The notes below the pieces were generated by a model. The model was not told where the DNA came from and searched no databases. It was given only the letters and a program-made list of their open reading frames with translations. Positions 45,386-55,960 of a stretch of DNA of 64,000 bases are shown here, piece after piece. Every line of letters begins with the position of its first letter. Within the stretch, counting starts at the first letter, position 1. Origin of the DNA: Skeletonema tropicum (taxonomy: Eukaryota > Bacillariophyta > Thalassiosirophyceae > Thalassiosirales > Thalassiosiraceae). The stretch spans positions 3,844,001 to 3,908,000 of the forward strand of contig CM074131.1 in NCBI GenBank assembly GCA_037178625.1, given 5' to 3'. Position numbers and translations under genes: made by a program.

Positions 45386-46385
45386 TTTGTTTTATAGGGT
45401 AGTGTAAATAGGTGTAGAAGATATGATGGATATAATTACTATGGATGTGCTGCTCTCCAAAGTAAGTGTATGGCTTCGTTCTGCTGTTGGTGGATTGTGT
45501 CATTGTTGCTTGGTGCGCTTTGCTCTGTTGTTACTTCTAGAGTTTGGCACAAGCTGGCTTGGTGCGGCTGAGACACGTCATTGGCCTCGCACAAGATGGG
45601 TATCTTCTCACAGCAGAACAAAGCCCCCCAAAAGAAAGTTGGAAAGAGTTTCACTCCACTTTATGCGTCGGAATCAGTAGCATCCATGGCGCGATGGATC
45701 TGTTGGCTCTTCGACACTCTCTTCGCAAGGCGTATCGTAAGCTACACAGCTACCGTCCAAATTCCACCCCACCGCAGCTCGGACCAAGCAGAGACTCTTG
45801 ACTTAAGGCCTTACTAGCAGGGCAGGAACAAGATGGCAAGTTTAGTTTGATTGAGCAGTCGAGCAGGGCCTGTCCTCCAAGTAGCGCCCATATACATCGC
45901 CATCGCGTATCTTATGGCACAATATTTGCCGCCTCACTTTCTAGATTTTGAGAAGCGAGATGATCGGGAATGTTTCCGTCTTGTAGTCTTGGGTTGGAAT
46001 GAGAGATAGTTAATGTGTCTCATGCTTTGTGTCAGATGTAAAAGTTTACTTACGGCACTGCTTTTCTAGTTCCAGTTAATTTGATCTCAAAGTCATTGAG
46101 CGGCCTCAACCCGCAACGATGTTGTCCCATCATTTCCTTTCTTTCTCTAGAGAGAGAGAGGTCACGAGTAGATGATTTCATAGAGTGAGTAAAATGATGT
46201 TCATCTCTTTAGTATATAATAGTGATGCTCGAGAGAGACTTCTCCCAGAAGTCGCTCTTGTCCGCAGAGATACTTATGTTGGGTCTGTCCATTATTATCA
46301 GCTCGCATCGCAATGTGTTCTCAATCTTCGAAACTATTAACTCGGAAAGTAAGAACCGTCTATCACTGTTGCTGTATTATTGTTG
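45386..46385. other. Intergenic region upstream of farnesyl diphosphate synthase
   Basis: Frames at 45423-45817 overlap each other in several phases and have no family features, so they are not called genes. The region should contain the synthase promoter and the 3' end of the Sec14-like gene. No repeat is seen. Confidence 0.4.
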
Positions 46386-47627
46386 TCAATCTATCCAAGA
46401 CAAACTCTCAACATAGTCATTTGCAGAACCATCAAACTTTCGAACAAATCTAATTTTGTCAATAGTACCTTGGCTCAGTAGCGGTGTTACCAGTTTCCAT
46501 GCTACCTTGACGATAGCAGGTGGGTGCAAGATATATATCCTTCTCGTTGTCTCTGGATAATACGCCTGCGTCATTTTAAGCCACGGAGACATCACCTTGC
46601 TTACAAACGATGTACTGAATTGTCGTAAGCTCAAACCAGATAGATCACATACTTCGTCGAGGAATGTCATTTGACCACATTTTATCGATTGTTGGTATAA
46701 GCGCAGGTGGATTGACTCGTAGAGAAAAATCCAGTAATTGAGGAAGTCTTCTAATACAATATCAGAACTTGATGAGAGAATCTTCTTGGTAATGCCCCTT
46801 GTGTCAAACCCGCCCACGTGGAGAATTGCTGGTTTGACAACAGACCTGTCTCCATCATTCAACTCGTCAGTTTGTTGGACAAGATAATCAAAGTTCATTG
46901 GAAAGTGAGTCGCCACAGTTTGTAATCTTGCAGATGTTGGAGTGAACACACCACTGCAGTCTTCTATCATTTTGCGTATGTTATCCACATCGTTTTCTTT
47001 TCTCCATTGTAGAAACGATCGATAGCGCTCAGCTGCTGATTTCACATCTCTATCCTTACTCTTCCTCAAAAAGCGCAGTAGCCGTAGGTCACTGTATACA
47101 TCTGGATATTTTTTATGCAAATTAACGTCTTGTATCATCTTCAAATCAGAGCGTAATAAAAGCTTCATTTGTTGCAGTTGAATCTTTTCTTCATTCGAAA
47201 CACATGCCCAACCACAATCTATGGAGGGAAGACCCTGAGCGTCTTCACATTTAGCCACATTGATTGATAATGATTTCCTTGTTGTTTCATAATAGAATGG
47301 CCACCAGGATACAGAGAAGAGCGATTCGGCGCCAGCAGCGGTTAGGTGAGATTCTTCGTGAATTTTTTGCCTCCGACGGCCTTTTCGAAGTGGTCGTCGA
47401 GATCTTGTTCCCTCGCCGTCGTGAGAATTATTGTCAGCTCGCAAGTATTCCCTTGCTCGCAATGAAGTGAATGTATCATTTGTAAGTGACGGTGCTTGGA
47501 AGTGCCCACGATGATGATGGTGTGTGCCGTGGCTGTGCTCCCTAACTCGAAATGCAAGAACGCATATAAATTGCGCGATGAAGGAAGCGATGAGCAAATA
47601 AAGGATGGAGAGCCTGCCACGTACCAT
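46386..47627 (-). CDS. Sec14-like CRAL-TRIO lipid-binding protein with signal peptide
   Basis: This is an intact 413-aa frame. The N-terminus ('SILYLLIASFIAQFICVLAF') is a signal peptide or anchor. From about residue 155 the CRAL-TRIO N-terminal helices appear ('LRLLRFLRKSKDRDVKSAAE', 'RYRSFLQWRKEN'). The lipid-binding fold follows: 'ILHVGGFDTRGITKKIL', 'MTFLDEVCDLSGLSLRQF', 'QAYYPETTRRIYILHPPAIV' and 'LLSQGTIDKIRFV'. Such proteins bind and exchange phosphoinositides or other hydrophobic ligands. A signal peptide on a Sec14-like protein is unusual for the yeast type and suggests action in the secretory pathway or plastid envelope, which is inference. Confidence 0.85.
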   Translation of the reverse strand: MVRGRLSILYLLIASFIAQFICVLAFRVREHSHGTHHHHRGHFQAPSLTNDTFTSLRAREYLRADNNSHDGEGTRSRRPLRKGRRRQKIHEESHLTAAGAESLFSVSWWPFYYETTRKSLSINVAKCEDAQGLPSIDCGWACVSNEEKIQLQQMKLLLRSDLKMIQDVNLHKKYPDVYSDLRLLRFLRKSKDRDVKSAAERYRSFLQWRKENDVDNIRKMIEDCSGVFTPTSARLQTVATHFPMNFDYLVQQTDELNDGDRSVVKPAILHVGGFDTRGITKKILSSSSDIVLEDFLNYWIFLYESIHLRLYQQSIKCGQMTFLDEVCDLSGLSLRQFSTSFVSKVMSPWLKMTQAYYPETTRRIYILHPPAIVKVAWKLVTPLLSQGTIDKIRFVRKFDGSANDYVESLSWID

Positions 47628-48045
47628 GGTGGATAATAGGACTACTCGCGGCCGGCTTGGTCACTCAATTATCTCTCCAGAAACAGAGTGATTGACGCAT
47701 ACTACTACTCATCAATAGACTTCATGCTAATGCTCAAGGATCGCTCAGTCCTGCTCAGTCCTCAGTCGATTTTGGAATTTCTGGCGGGAACCATCACTCA
47801 CTTATGGCGCCATTTTTAGGCGGCATATTATCATAGGCTGTCATGTGATTGTCGATGGTCGATGTCAATAGATACACCTATTATGTTCACGAAGTCACAG
47901 TGGAGGTGCTGCATATTGTGTAGTGTAGAGGTGGAATCATCAGCATAGCGTAGAAGTAGTAGTATTGCGTGGCAGCGACGGTTGTGTTGGCTGAGATTGT
48001 TCGTAGCTTTTATAGCTTTCTTCACTTCATCACCAAACATCCAAG
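47628..48045. other. Divergent promoter region
   Basis: It separates the Sec14-like gene (minus) and the F-box/Kelch gene (plus). It is AT/GC mixed with no repeat; short frames here are not supported as genes. Confidence 0.35.
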
Positions 48046-49760
48046 ATGCTGCTCGATCTTCCAGAACAGTGGCAAGAAATCGCTCTATATCTGCCACCAA
48101 AGGACGTCCTCTCCTTTGTTTCTATCCATCGAAATGTCAACAAGTGCTTATCCGCTTCACCATCCTTTTGGAGTCAACTTCTTGTACGAGATCGAGACTA
48201 TGAGGAAACATCCGAAGGCGAAAACACTACTTCAGTAGCAGCAGATGTACGTCAAGCATTCTTGTTGCAATCTTTCATGTCGAGTCTATCCTCTGTGAAA
48301 TGGCTGCCCATCTCACGAAATTTGCAGCAGCGTGAATTCCCCGTAAAAGCACGCGAGGGACATAACTCGTGTGTGCTCAATGGTCCAGCTGGATTCAAAA
48401 GTCTTGTGATCACGGGTGGCTTTTCAGATGATCAGGGAGTAACAGTTATGACATTGAAGAAGGGGCTAGAGGCATATAATAATAATTGGGGATGGACTCG
48501 TTTGAATCCTCGCTATACGGATGAACCCACCTTTGTGTACGGGGCCTCCCTTACGCCACTACCACCTGCTCTATCCGTAGAAATGGAGAAGGATCGTTTC
48601 ATGCGGGTTCGTCCTGGCATCATTGAGAAGAATGTAGCAAAAGCAGTAAGATTTGGGGGATTCGAAGGTGGGGGGTACTCAGATGAAACAAATGAAATAT
48701 GGGTGCTGACAATTGTCGACTATGATTACCAGGATGATTCTTTGGACCAATTGCGGTGTGGGAAAAGATTGAAACACAAGGGCCAAGTCCGAGGGCTCGC
48801 GCGTATCACTCAGCTACATTGATACACGACAGATATCTAGTTATTATTGGCGGGATGACTCATTTAGGAAGTTGTATAGAAGAATCCATTCTGGATACGA
48901 AAACTTGGACATGGATTGATATGGAATTGAAATGTAAGGGTGAGCCCAGAGGACGTCATGGACACTCTGTAGTTTGGGACAAACGAAGGGATCGACTTGT
49001 CATGTTTGGAGGAGGGAGTGGGACCGACCTATTGAGAACTGGAACGGATTGCAATGAGGTCTGGGAATTGAAAATGAATGGCATAGTTGCGATAGAGAAG
49101 TACAGGAGTCCTGTCCGTTCTCAGAGCAGCTCTGACAGACGTGAAAATGAAACGATGTGGGAGTGGTCAAAGATACATAAGAATACATTACCACGACGAA
49201 ACGAGTCTATGAGAATTGGAAGTGGCGATGATAGCGATAGTGATGATTCTGTTGAAGGAACGAACGATTCCGAGATTGATCTCTCTCCGTCAGAGTCTTT
49301 ATGTCTCGGTCGGTGTCACAATGCCATGAAGGTATCACCCGATTCTGTCTTGCTCGTGTTTGGCGGTGGACGTCCAAGCACAAACGGGATGCTTGGATAT
49401 GATTTGGCAAAGGATACATTTCTCCGACCAAATGTAGAAGGGCCTCTACCGGTTCCGAGGTTCACTGGGGTCGCTTCCTTCTTGGAAACTGAAGGATATA
49501 TTCTTGTACACGGAGGATTTAACGATGCGACTGGAGGGGCAGTTCTCGATATGAATGTATTGGACCTGGCTCCCTCGTTGGGACGTCAGTTTGCTGGCTT
49601 TCCTCTGGACGAGAATCGTCAATCGCAAGAAGCGGTTTCGGATGAAGCGGCAAGAAATGGTCGGTATGGTGCTAATCCTCGACCAGGACCACGACAGATG
49701 AGTGCTCTGCAAAGACTTCTTCTTGCTCAAATGTATGAAGCGCAAATGAATGGCCTGTGA
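48046..49760 (+). CDS. F-box/Kelch-repeat protein, one frame break
   Basis: The first frame (48046-48822) starts with an F-box: 'LDLPEQWQEIALYLPPKDVL' and 'PSFWSQLLVRD'. It continues with kelch-like strands ('SLVITGGFSD', 'AVRFGGFEGGGYSDETNEIW'). At about 48750 the homology passes to the next frame ('WEKIETQGPSPRARAYHSAT'), which holds further kelch repeats: 'LVIIGGMTHLG', 'GRHGHSVVWDKRRDRLVMFG' and 'SVLLVFGGGRPS', ending at 49760. Combined length is about 570 aa. F-box/Kelch proteins are substrate receptors of SCF ubiquitin ligases. A single one-base-class indel with no intron borders explains the break; sequencing error or a recent mutation are both possible. Confidence 0.75.
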
Positions 49761-51321
49761 ATATTTACATTGATATTCGTTAGCGTTATGTAGTCGTAAT
49801 CGTAATATCTGACCTGATCCTAATGAAAATGTACATAAGAGTATGAATTCACTGAAGACTGAAGATGAAATTGAGGAAGTAAGAAGTCATTGTCTTGCAC
49901 TCTCGGCACACTACTCGTTGAAAAGAGGAAGATGCCACTTTCGTGTCTGTTCTGAACTAAAAGGACACTTTCGGGATAACCTTTTCAGACCTTCAATAAG
50001 TACACCATTCCCAAGTGTCGTTTCAGCTAAGTCGCAGCAACAAATACTTATTTACTGACATGCATCAAGCGAAAGTATCTGGTAGATAAGTTTTGATACC
50101 GGGTAAGTCAGGTTCGATGCAAAATGTCCTTAAACTACTCCTAATGAGTACTTATCTGTCATACTCAAGTAAAAGTACTTAAGTAGGAACTACCTACTTC
50201 AGTAAAAATATTTTACCACATACAACATACAACCACAACCATGAACATACGAGCAACTATTTGTAACTCGACTATCGCGCGCGCAATGAATATTTAAATT
50301 GAAATTGGAGAGATTCAAATGCAATCCTTTCTTCTCAAACAAGAAATGTTTGTGTTGCCGCCTTGTTTCAGCAAACTGCCCACACTGTCGACACCCGCCC
50401 CTTGCATCGTTGCATAATCTACGGTCTACGGTGAGTTGTCTTCGTATTTATGTTTACACATTCTCTTGCCAGCCGAAGCAACACGTCTTCTCGTCCTCTC
50501 CTATATCGATATCACTTCAGCTTCGTGCACTGATCTCGATTCTCGTTCTCGATCTCAATCAACTTGCCTTACTGCTATTGCCATCAAGTGGCCAAGAATT
50601 GATACATCGATACTAAAGTGTTGATTACTCAAACTCGTTGCAAAAAAGGACACACTCACACTCTTGCTCGCTGTTGTTGCATCGTCAATCGTCGCGTCTA
50701 CGGTGAGTTTCTTCGCATTTGTGTTCCTCTTCCTCTCTTCTGCCTTGGCCTTGCCAGCAGCCAGCAGAGGCAGAGGCAGAGAGTCACAGAAAGAGAGCCT
50801 TATATTACACTTACACCATCTCTACTACTAATACTAACACTGCTTCCCCCGTCCCCCGTCCCCCGTCCTCCTGCTCCTGTCCTCCTTTCTCACTCCGACC
50901 CCTCTACCCTCCCTAATACCTAATACCTAATACACAATCCATCAACATCAACTTGGTCAATCATTTGTGTCTTACTCTTACTGTCATCATCATCACGTGG
51001 CCCGATGCATCGATAATAGCTATAGAGAGGATTGGTAAGTGTCTCGCGGCTCTCGACTGAAAGTTTGTATAAAATACACACAAGCACAAGGAAGACTTGT
51101 GAATGTAAGTGTGTGTTCAATTGGTCAGCTTTTGTGTGAAATCACTGGCTTGATGAATTTGATGGGCGTAGCAGTAGCAGTAGCAGTAGCATGGAAGCAT
51201 TATGATTATGTGCTAACTACTCTTTTCGTTGTTACATTTCATCTCCTTGCAGAAGCAGAACCAAATCAGCAAGTTATCTTCTTCATCTGTCATCGAAAAG
51301 TCTAAGTCTATCAAGTCAAAT
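49761..51321. other. Long 5' region of the LRR surface-protein gene
   Basis: Only weak frames are present. Two similar blocks at about 50410-50450 and 50680-50725 each contain 'TCTACGGTGAGTT' followed by 'CTTCG' and 'ATTT.TGTT', so both look like an exon end plus a splice donor. With the acceptor-like 'CTCCTTGCAG' at 51251 they suggest alternative 5'-untranslated exons. A cluster of 'AAGTACTTAAGTAGG'-like words lies at about 50170-50205. Confidence 0.4.
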
Positions 51322-54300
51322 ATGAATACCTCCCATGCCATGCTGGGTGAAGGAGTCGAGATTGTTGCTCATGACAGTCGCAATCGTATTGGTATTGACC
51401 GAGACATCAACTCCAAGCTCTCCAGCTCCAGTGTAGGTGTATGTGTGGATCTCGAGGCAGACTTTCAAAGTCAAAGTGGTGACGGTTCAGCTCATGCTCA
51501 TGCAAGTGCAACTGTAGGAAATTCACTCCTCCGCCATCGCCATGGGCACTGGAACTGGAATTCAAAGTCGAAGTACGCAAGAGCCATAGCTTTGACTTTG
51601 CTTGTCGCTAGCACTGGAATTGGTATCTGGAGGGGTAAGCATCAAAAGCAAAAGATCGAGATGAATGAATTTATTGTGAATACAGGCGAGGGCATGGGGA
51701 AAGCTTCAAAAGTGCCAACGTCAAAGTCAAAATCTTCCAAGGCAAAATCATCAAAATCTTCCAAGGCAGTGTCGTCACAACCTTCTTTCCTTCCTTCAGC
51801 CATTCCCTCAACCTCAATGAATCCTTCCATCTCGCAGCAGCCTTCTGAAGAATCTTCAAGTATTCCATCTTTCTGGCCATCTGACAATCCTACCGAGTCA
51901 TCGGGGCCAAGCGGCGTCCCTTCGTTGATTCCAACCAAGAGTGTGGATCCAAGCGGCGACCCTTCGACGGTTCCAAGCAAGTCCGCGGAGCCAAGTGGCT
52001 TTCCTTCGTTGATTCCAAGCAAGTCCGCGGAGCCAAGCGGCGTCCCTTCGTTGATTCCAACCAAGAGTGTGGAGCCAAGCGGTGTCCCTTCGATGGTTCC
52101 AAGCAAGTCTTCGGAGCCAAGTGGCTTTCCTTCGTTGATTCCAAGCAAGTCATCGGGGCCAAGCGGCGTCCCTTCGTTGATTCCAACCAAGAGTGTGGAG
52201 CCAAGCGGCGTCCCTTCGATGGTTCCAAGCAAGTCTGCGGAGCCAAGTGGCTTTCCTTCGTTGATTCCAAGCAAGTCATCGGGGCCAAGTGGCTATCCTT
52301 CGTTGATTCCAAGCAAGTCTGCGGAGCCAAGTGGCTTTCCTTCGATGATTCCAAGCAAATCTGCGGAGCCAAGCGGCATCCCTTCGTCTGTTCCATCTCT
52401 CACCAAAGAAACGAAAATTAAGAATCTCCTTGTTGTGTGTCAAAATGACAGTTCTGTATTCAATGATGAAAGCTCGTGCCAAGGGAAAGCTTTCAAGTGG
52501 CTCACTTCTGAAGATCCTATCGTGTCAGCTCTTGATCCTGGTATTGATGTTAATGATGGCCAAATCATTCGAAGATATGCTTTGGCAGTCGTTTACTGTG
52601 CTACCAATGGTGATGATTGGACTAACAACAATGGGTGGTTGGGAGGCTCAAACGAATGTGATGATTGGCATGGTGTTGATTGTTCTACGGTCACAGGGGT
52701 TATAGGTGAGTGTCGTTGCCATTGAGTGCTGGGTTGCCTTTAGATGACGGATGTTTGTCACTGTCACTTGTTCTTGTTGAATTTGAATTGCCTCATTCTT
52801 TTTCTCAGACTCAGAGGCCTATCTCATCTTTATCTTCTCTTTGACTTTGACTTGCCCTTGTTTGCTGCACCTGTGCATGTCTTCTTCCCACTGGCTTTGC
52901 AGAGCTTACATATCTTGATTTGTTTGCCAATAATCTTGACGGAAGTATCCCGTCAGAATTGGGTTGCTTAACAAGCCTTGGTAAGTGTTCCCCTTTTTCG
53001 CAAATGGAAGAAGCTGCTAGTGCTACTTACTTCTTGTTTTTTTACTTTGAATAGATTCATTCTTGTTCTAATCCAATCTCGTTTTCATTTCCATCTTATC
53101 TTGATCTTTTGATTGTATTTTGATGTAATGCAACCACTTCCTTTTTGGTTTACAGAGTGGCTCAACTTGGGTTGGAATGGTTCTGAGTTTGGAGACACTT
53201 CTCTTACTGGAAGTATCCCATCTGAATTGGGCCATTTGACAAACCTTGGTAAGGGTTCCTGTTTGGCACATTGAGAGATTGCTTGAAACTTACTGCCTGT
53301 GCTTGCTCATTTTGAATTGTCTCAATCTCACATCTCCTTCGTGCATTGTCTTTGTCTTGATCTTAATTTTAATTGCACTTTGCTGTAATGAAACCGCTCT
53401 CTTATTGGTTTACAGAATTCCTTCGTTTGGGAGTAAATGATCTTACTGGAAGTATTCCATCAGAATTAGGTGGACTCACAAGGCTTTGTGAGTGTGTATG
53501 CCTTTTTGGCAGATATAATGTTACTGGCGTCACTGGGGGGTGCTACTTTCTGCTTGCTTGTGTTTGTGCAATTCTTGCCTTGTCTTTTTCTCATCCTATT
53601 TCATCTTCATCACATCCTTTGCTTTGGTATTGATTGCACATTGCCTTTGCTGGAATGCACCACTTCCACTTTCCTACAATATTGGTTACAGACTTTCTTG
53701 ATTTGGAAAGAAATGATCTTACTGGAAGTATCCCATCTGAACTAGGTGGATTGACAAGTGTTAGTAAGTGTACCTTTTGTCAGATAGCATGCTCTTACTC
53801 TTGCTGTGTTAAACTGTCTTGTTCTTGTCCTCATCCATTTCATTTTCATTTCTCTTTTACGTCATTTTGCCTTGATCTATCACCAACCACACTTTCAAAT
53901 GGTTTACAGTGACACTATGGTTGCTTGGCAATGATCTTACTGGGAGTATCCCAACAGAACTAGGTGGACTTACAAGCATTCGTAAGTGTCCCTTTTCTGC
54001 AGATGCAATGCTTGCTAGAGTGTTACTTCCTGCTTGTGCTTATTGAATTTGAATTTCATTGCCATTGCCATTGTTCCTTTTCTCTCATCTTCATCTTTTG
54101 CATTGTCTTGAATTTGATTGCTGCACTTTGCTGCAATACTATTACTTTCTTATTCGACTGTAGAGAGCCTTTCTTTGCATGACAACACTCTTACTGGAAG
54201 TATTCCATCTGAATTGGGTGGACTTACAAGCCTTGGTACGTGTTCCTATTGTTGGCTTTGGCAGAGAGAATGATTTGAGTGCAACACATTGACATTGCTT

Positions 54301-54993
54301 GTGCTTGCAGAATTTGACTTGTTCTTCAAACTCATCTTCGTCTTGCTTTGGCTTTGCCTTGATTACGGCCCTAATCTGTAATCATTTTCCTAATGATTTA
54401 CAGAACAACTCTTATTGGATGGTAACGATATTACTGGTAGCATCCCATCTGAACTTGGTGGACTCACAAACCTCAGTAAGTGTTCCTCATTGGCAGATAT
54501 AATACTTGCTACTGCCGCTGACAGTTATAGTACTGCTTGTGCTTGTGCTTGTTCTAATCCAATCTCATCTTCATCTTGCCTTGACCTTGATCTTGATTGC
54601 TGTAATGGTAAAATACATTGCTCTCCTATGTTTACAGACAATCTTCGGTTATTTGATAATTCTCTTATTGGAAGTATCCCGACAGAACTTGGCGGAATGA
54701 CAAGCCTTCGTAAGTGTATTTTTCTCATTCTCACCCAATCTCATCCTCTTCCTCTTCCTCATCTCTACATCATGATCATGATTGCCTTGCCTTGATTCAC
54801 ATTCATGCCTTGTGTGTTCACACTTCTTCCCCAATGGTTTACAGAATATCTCTATCTGTATGGTAACGATGATCTTACTGGAAGTATCCCTCCTAGCGTT
54901 TGCAACCTGAACCCTGGTGACTTTGACTTGCAAGCTGACTGTGACATTTGCAATGCATCCCAAGATGGATGTTGCACTAATGATTGCCCCTAG
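51322..54993 (+). CDS. Membrane-anchored LRR surface protein with PS-rich stalk (ten exons)
   Basis: Exon 1 (51322-52705) encodes a cytoplasmic head, one membrane helix ('ARAIALTLLVASTGIGIW'), a Ser/Lys linker, twelve 14-residue PS-rich repeats and an LRR cap ('YALAVVYCATNGDDW', 'ECDDWHGVDC'). Then follow exons 52903-52980, 53156-53248, 53416-53487, 53692-53763, 53910-53981, 54164-54235, 54404-54475, 54638-54709 and 54845-54993. Most encode one plant-type LRR ending 'LTGSIPSELGGLTSL'. All introns are phase 1 with GTAAGT-like donors and (C/T)AG acceptors. The last exon ends in a Cys-rich cap ('CDICNASQDGCCTNDCP'). The type II topology would put repeats outside the cell. A role in recognition or adhesion is inferred; there is no kinase. 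Confidence 0.85.
51898..52398. repeat. 42-bp tandem repeat encoding PS-rich 14-mers
   Basis: Twelve in-frame units such as 'SAEPSGFPSLIPSK' and 'SVEPSGVPSMVPSK' are seen. Types alternate in a partial three-unit (126-bp) higher-order pattern. The minus strand is also open across the repeat, a composition effect and not a gene. Confidence 0.88.
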
Positions 54994-55081
54994 CGAGAAC
55001 AAGAATGTGGATGGGATGGTTGTAGCTGTAGATGTAGATAGATATAGATAGTAATGTTTAGAGAAAATGAGATGAGAAGCA

Positions 55082-55760
55082 TTGCTCCCAAGCAAGTCGT
55101 CTGAGACTGAGCCGAGCGGCCATCTTTCATTGGTCACAATCACAAGCATGTCTTCTGAGCCGAGAGGTCTACCTTCGTTAGCTCCGAGCAAGTCCTCTCA
55201 GCCAAGTGGCCTACCTTCGTTTGCTCTGAGCACCAGATCCCCTTCATCCTTCATTTGTTCTGAGCAAGTCCGCGGAGCCAAGTAGCTTCAAGTAGTCTAC
55301 CTTCATTTGCTCCGAGCAAGTCCTTTCAGCCAAGTGAGAGTGACCTACCTCCTAGATACCTTCATTTGTACCAAGCATATCCTCTGCCTCTGAAGCAGAG
55401 CGGTCTACCTTCATTTATACCGAGCAAGTCATCCATTTGTACCGAGCAAGTTCAGAGCCGCGCCCGAGCGATCCACGCAGTCTACCTTCATTGTTCCGAT
55501 TCCGAGCAAGTCTTCTGCTCCAAGTCCAAGTGGCCTATCTTCAATTGTTCCGAGAGCAAATCCTCTCAGTCAAGTAGTCTTTCATTTGTACCGAGCAAGT
55601 CTTCTGAGCCACAAAGCCGAGCGGTCTACTTCATTTGCTCCAAGTCTTTTGAGACAAGTGGCTTACAATTACAGCAAGCCATGGTGCGAAAAAGCAGACG
55701 CGTCGCGAGCATTCTTCTTCATAGAGATAGTGCTCAGAGAGTCAGAGAGAGACAGAGTTG
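55082..55760 (+). pseudogene. Decayed PS-rich repeat relic
   Basis: Repeat-like pieces ('PSKSSETEPSG', 'APSKSSQPSGLPSF', 'FVPSKSSEP') occur in all three frames with many indels and stops. They match the stalk of the upstream LRR gene in style, and lie directly behind its stop codon in the same orientation. No anchor or LRR is recognisable, so it seems to be a dead partial duplicate. Confidence 0.65.
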
Positions 55761-55960
55761 ATCATTTACATCTATTTAGATTGACATCATATTTTCTTAC
55801 TCTTAACCAAACTTATTATGAAGAACAACACGAAAACAAGCTCTGGGCTCATGATGCAGCTAGAGAAAATGAAGTGCCTTTGATCGTTTCCAAAACAACT
55901 TGTGTCATGTCAAGGTCAAGGATACAGGTGCGCCCGAGCTCTACAGCTACGGACAGCCTC

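Noticed and set aside
45423..45817. Overlapping plus-strand frames upstream of farnesyl diphosphate synthase
   Set aside because: Several phases are open at once and none resembles a protein family.
51642..52274. 210-aa open frame on the minus strand
   Set aside because: It is the shadow of the 42-bp PS-repeat, whose composition keeps both strands open.
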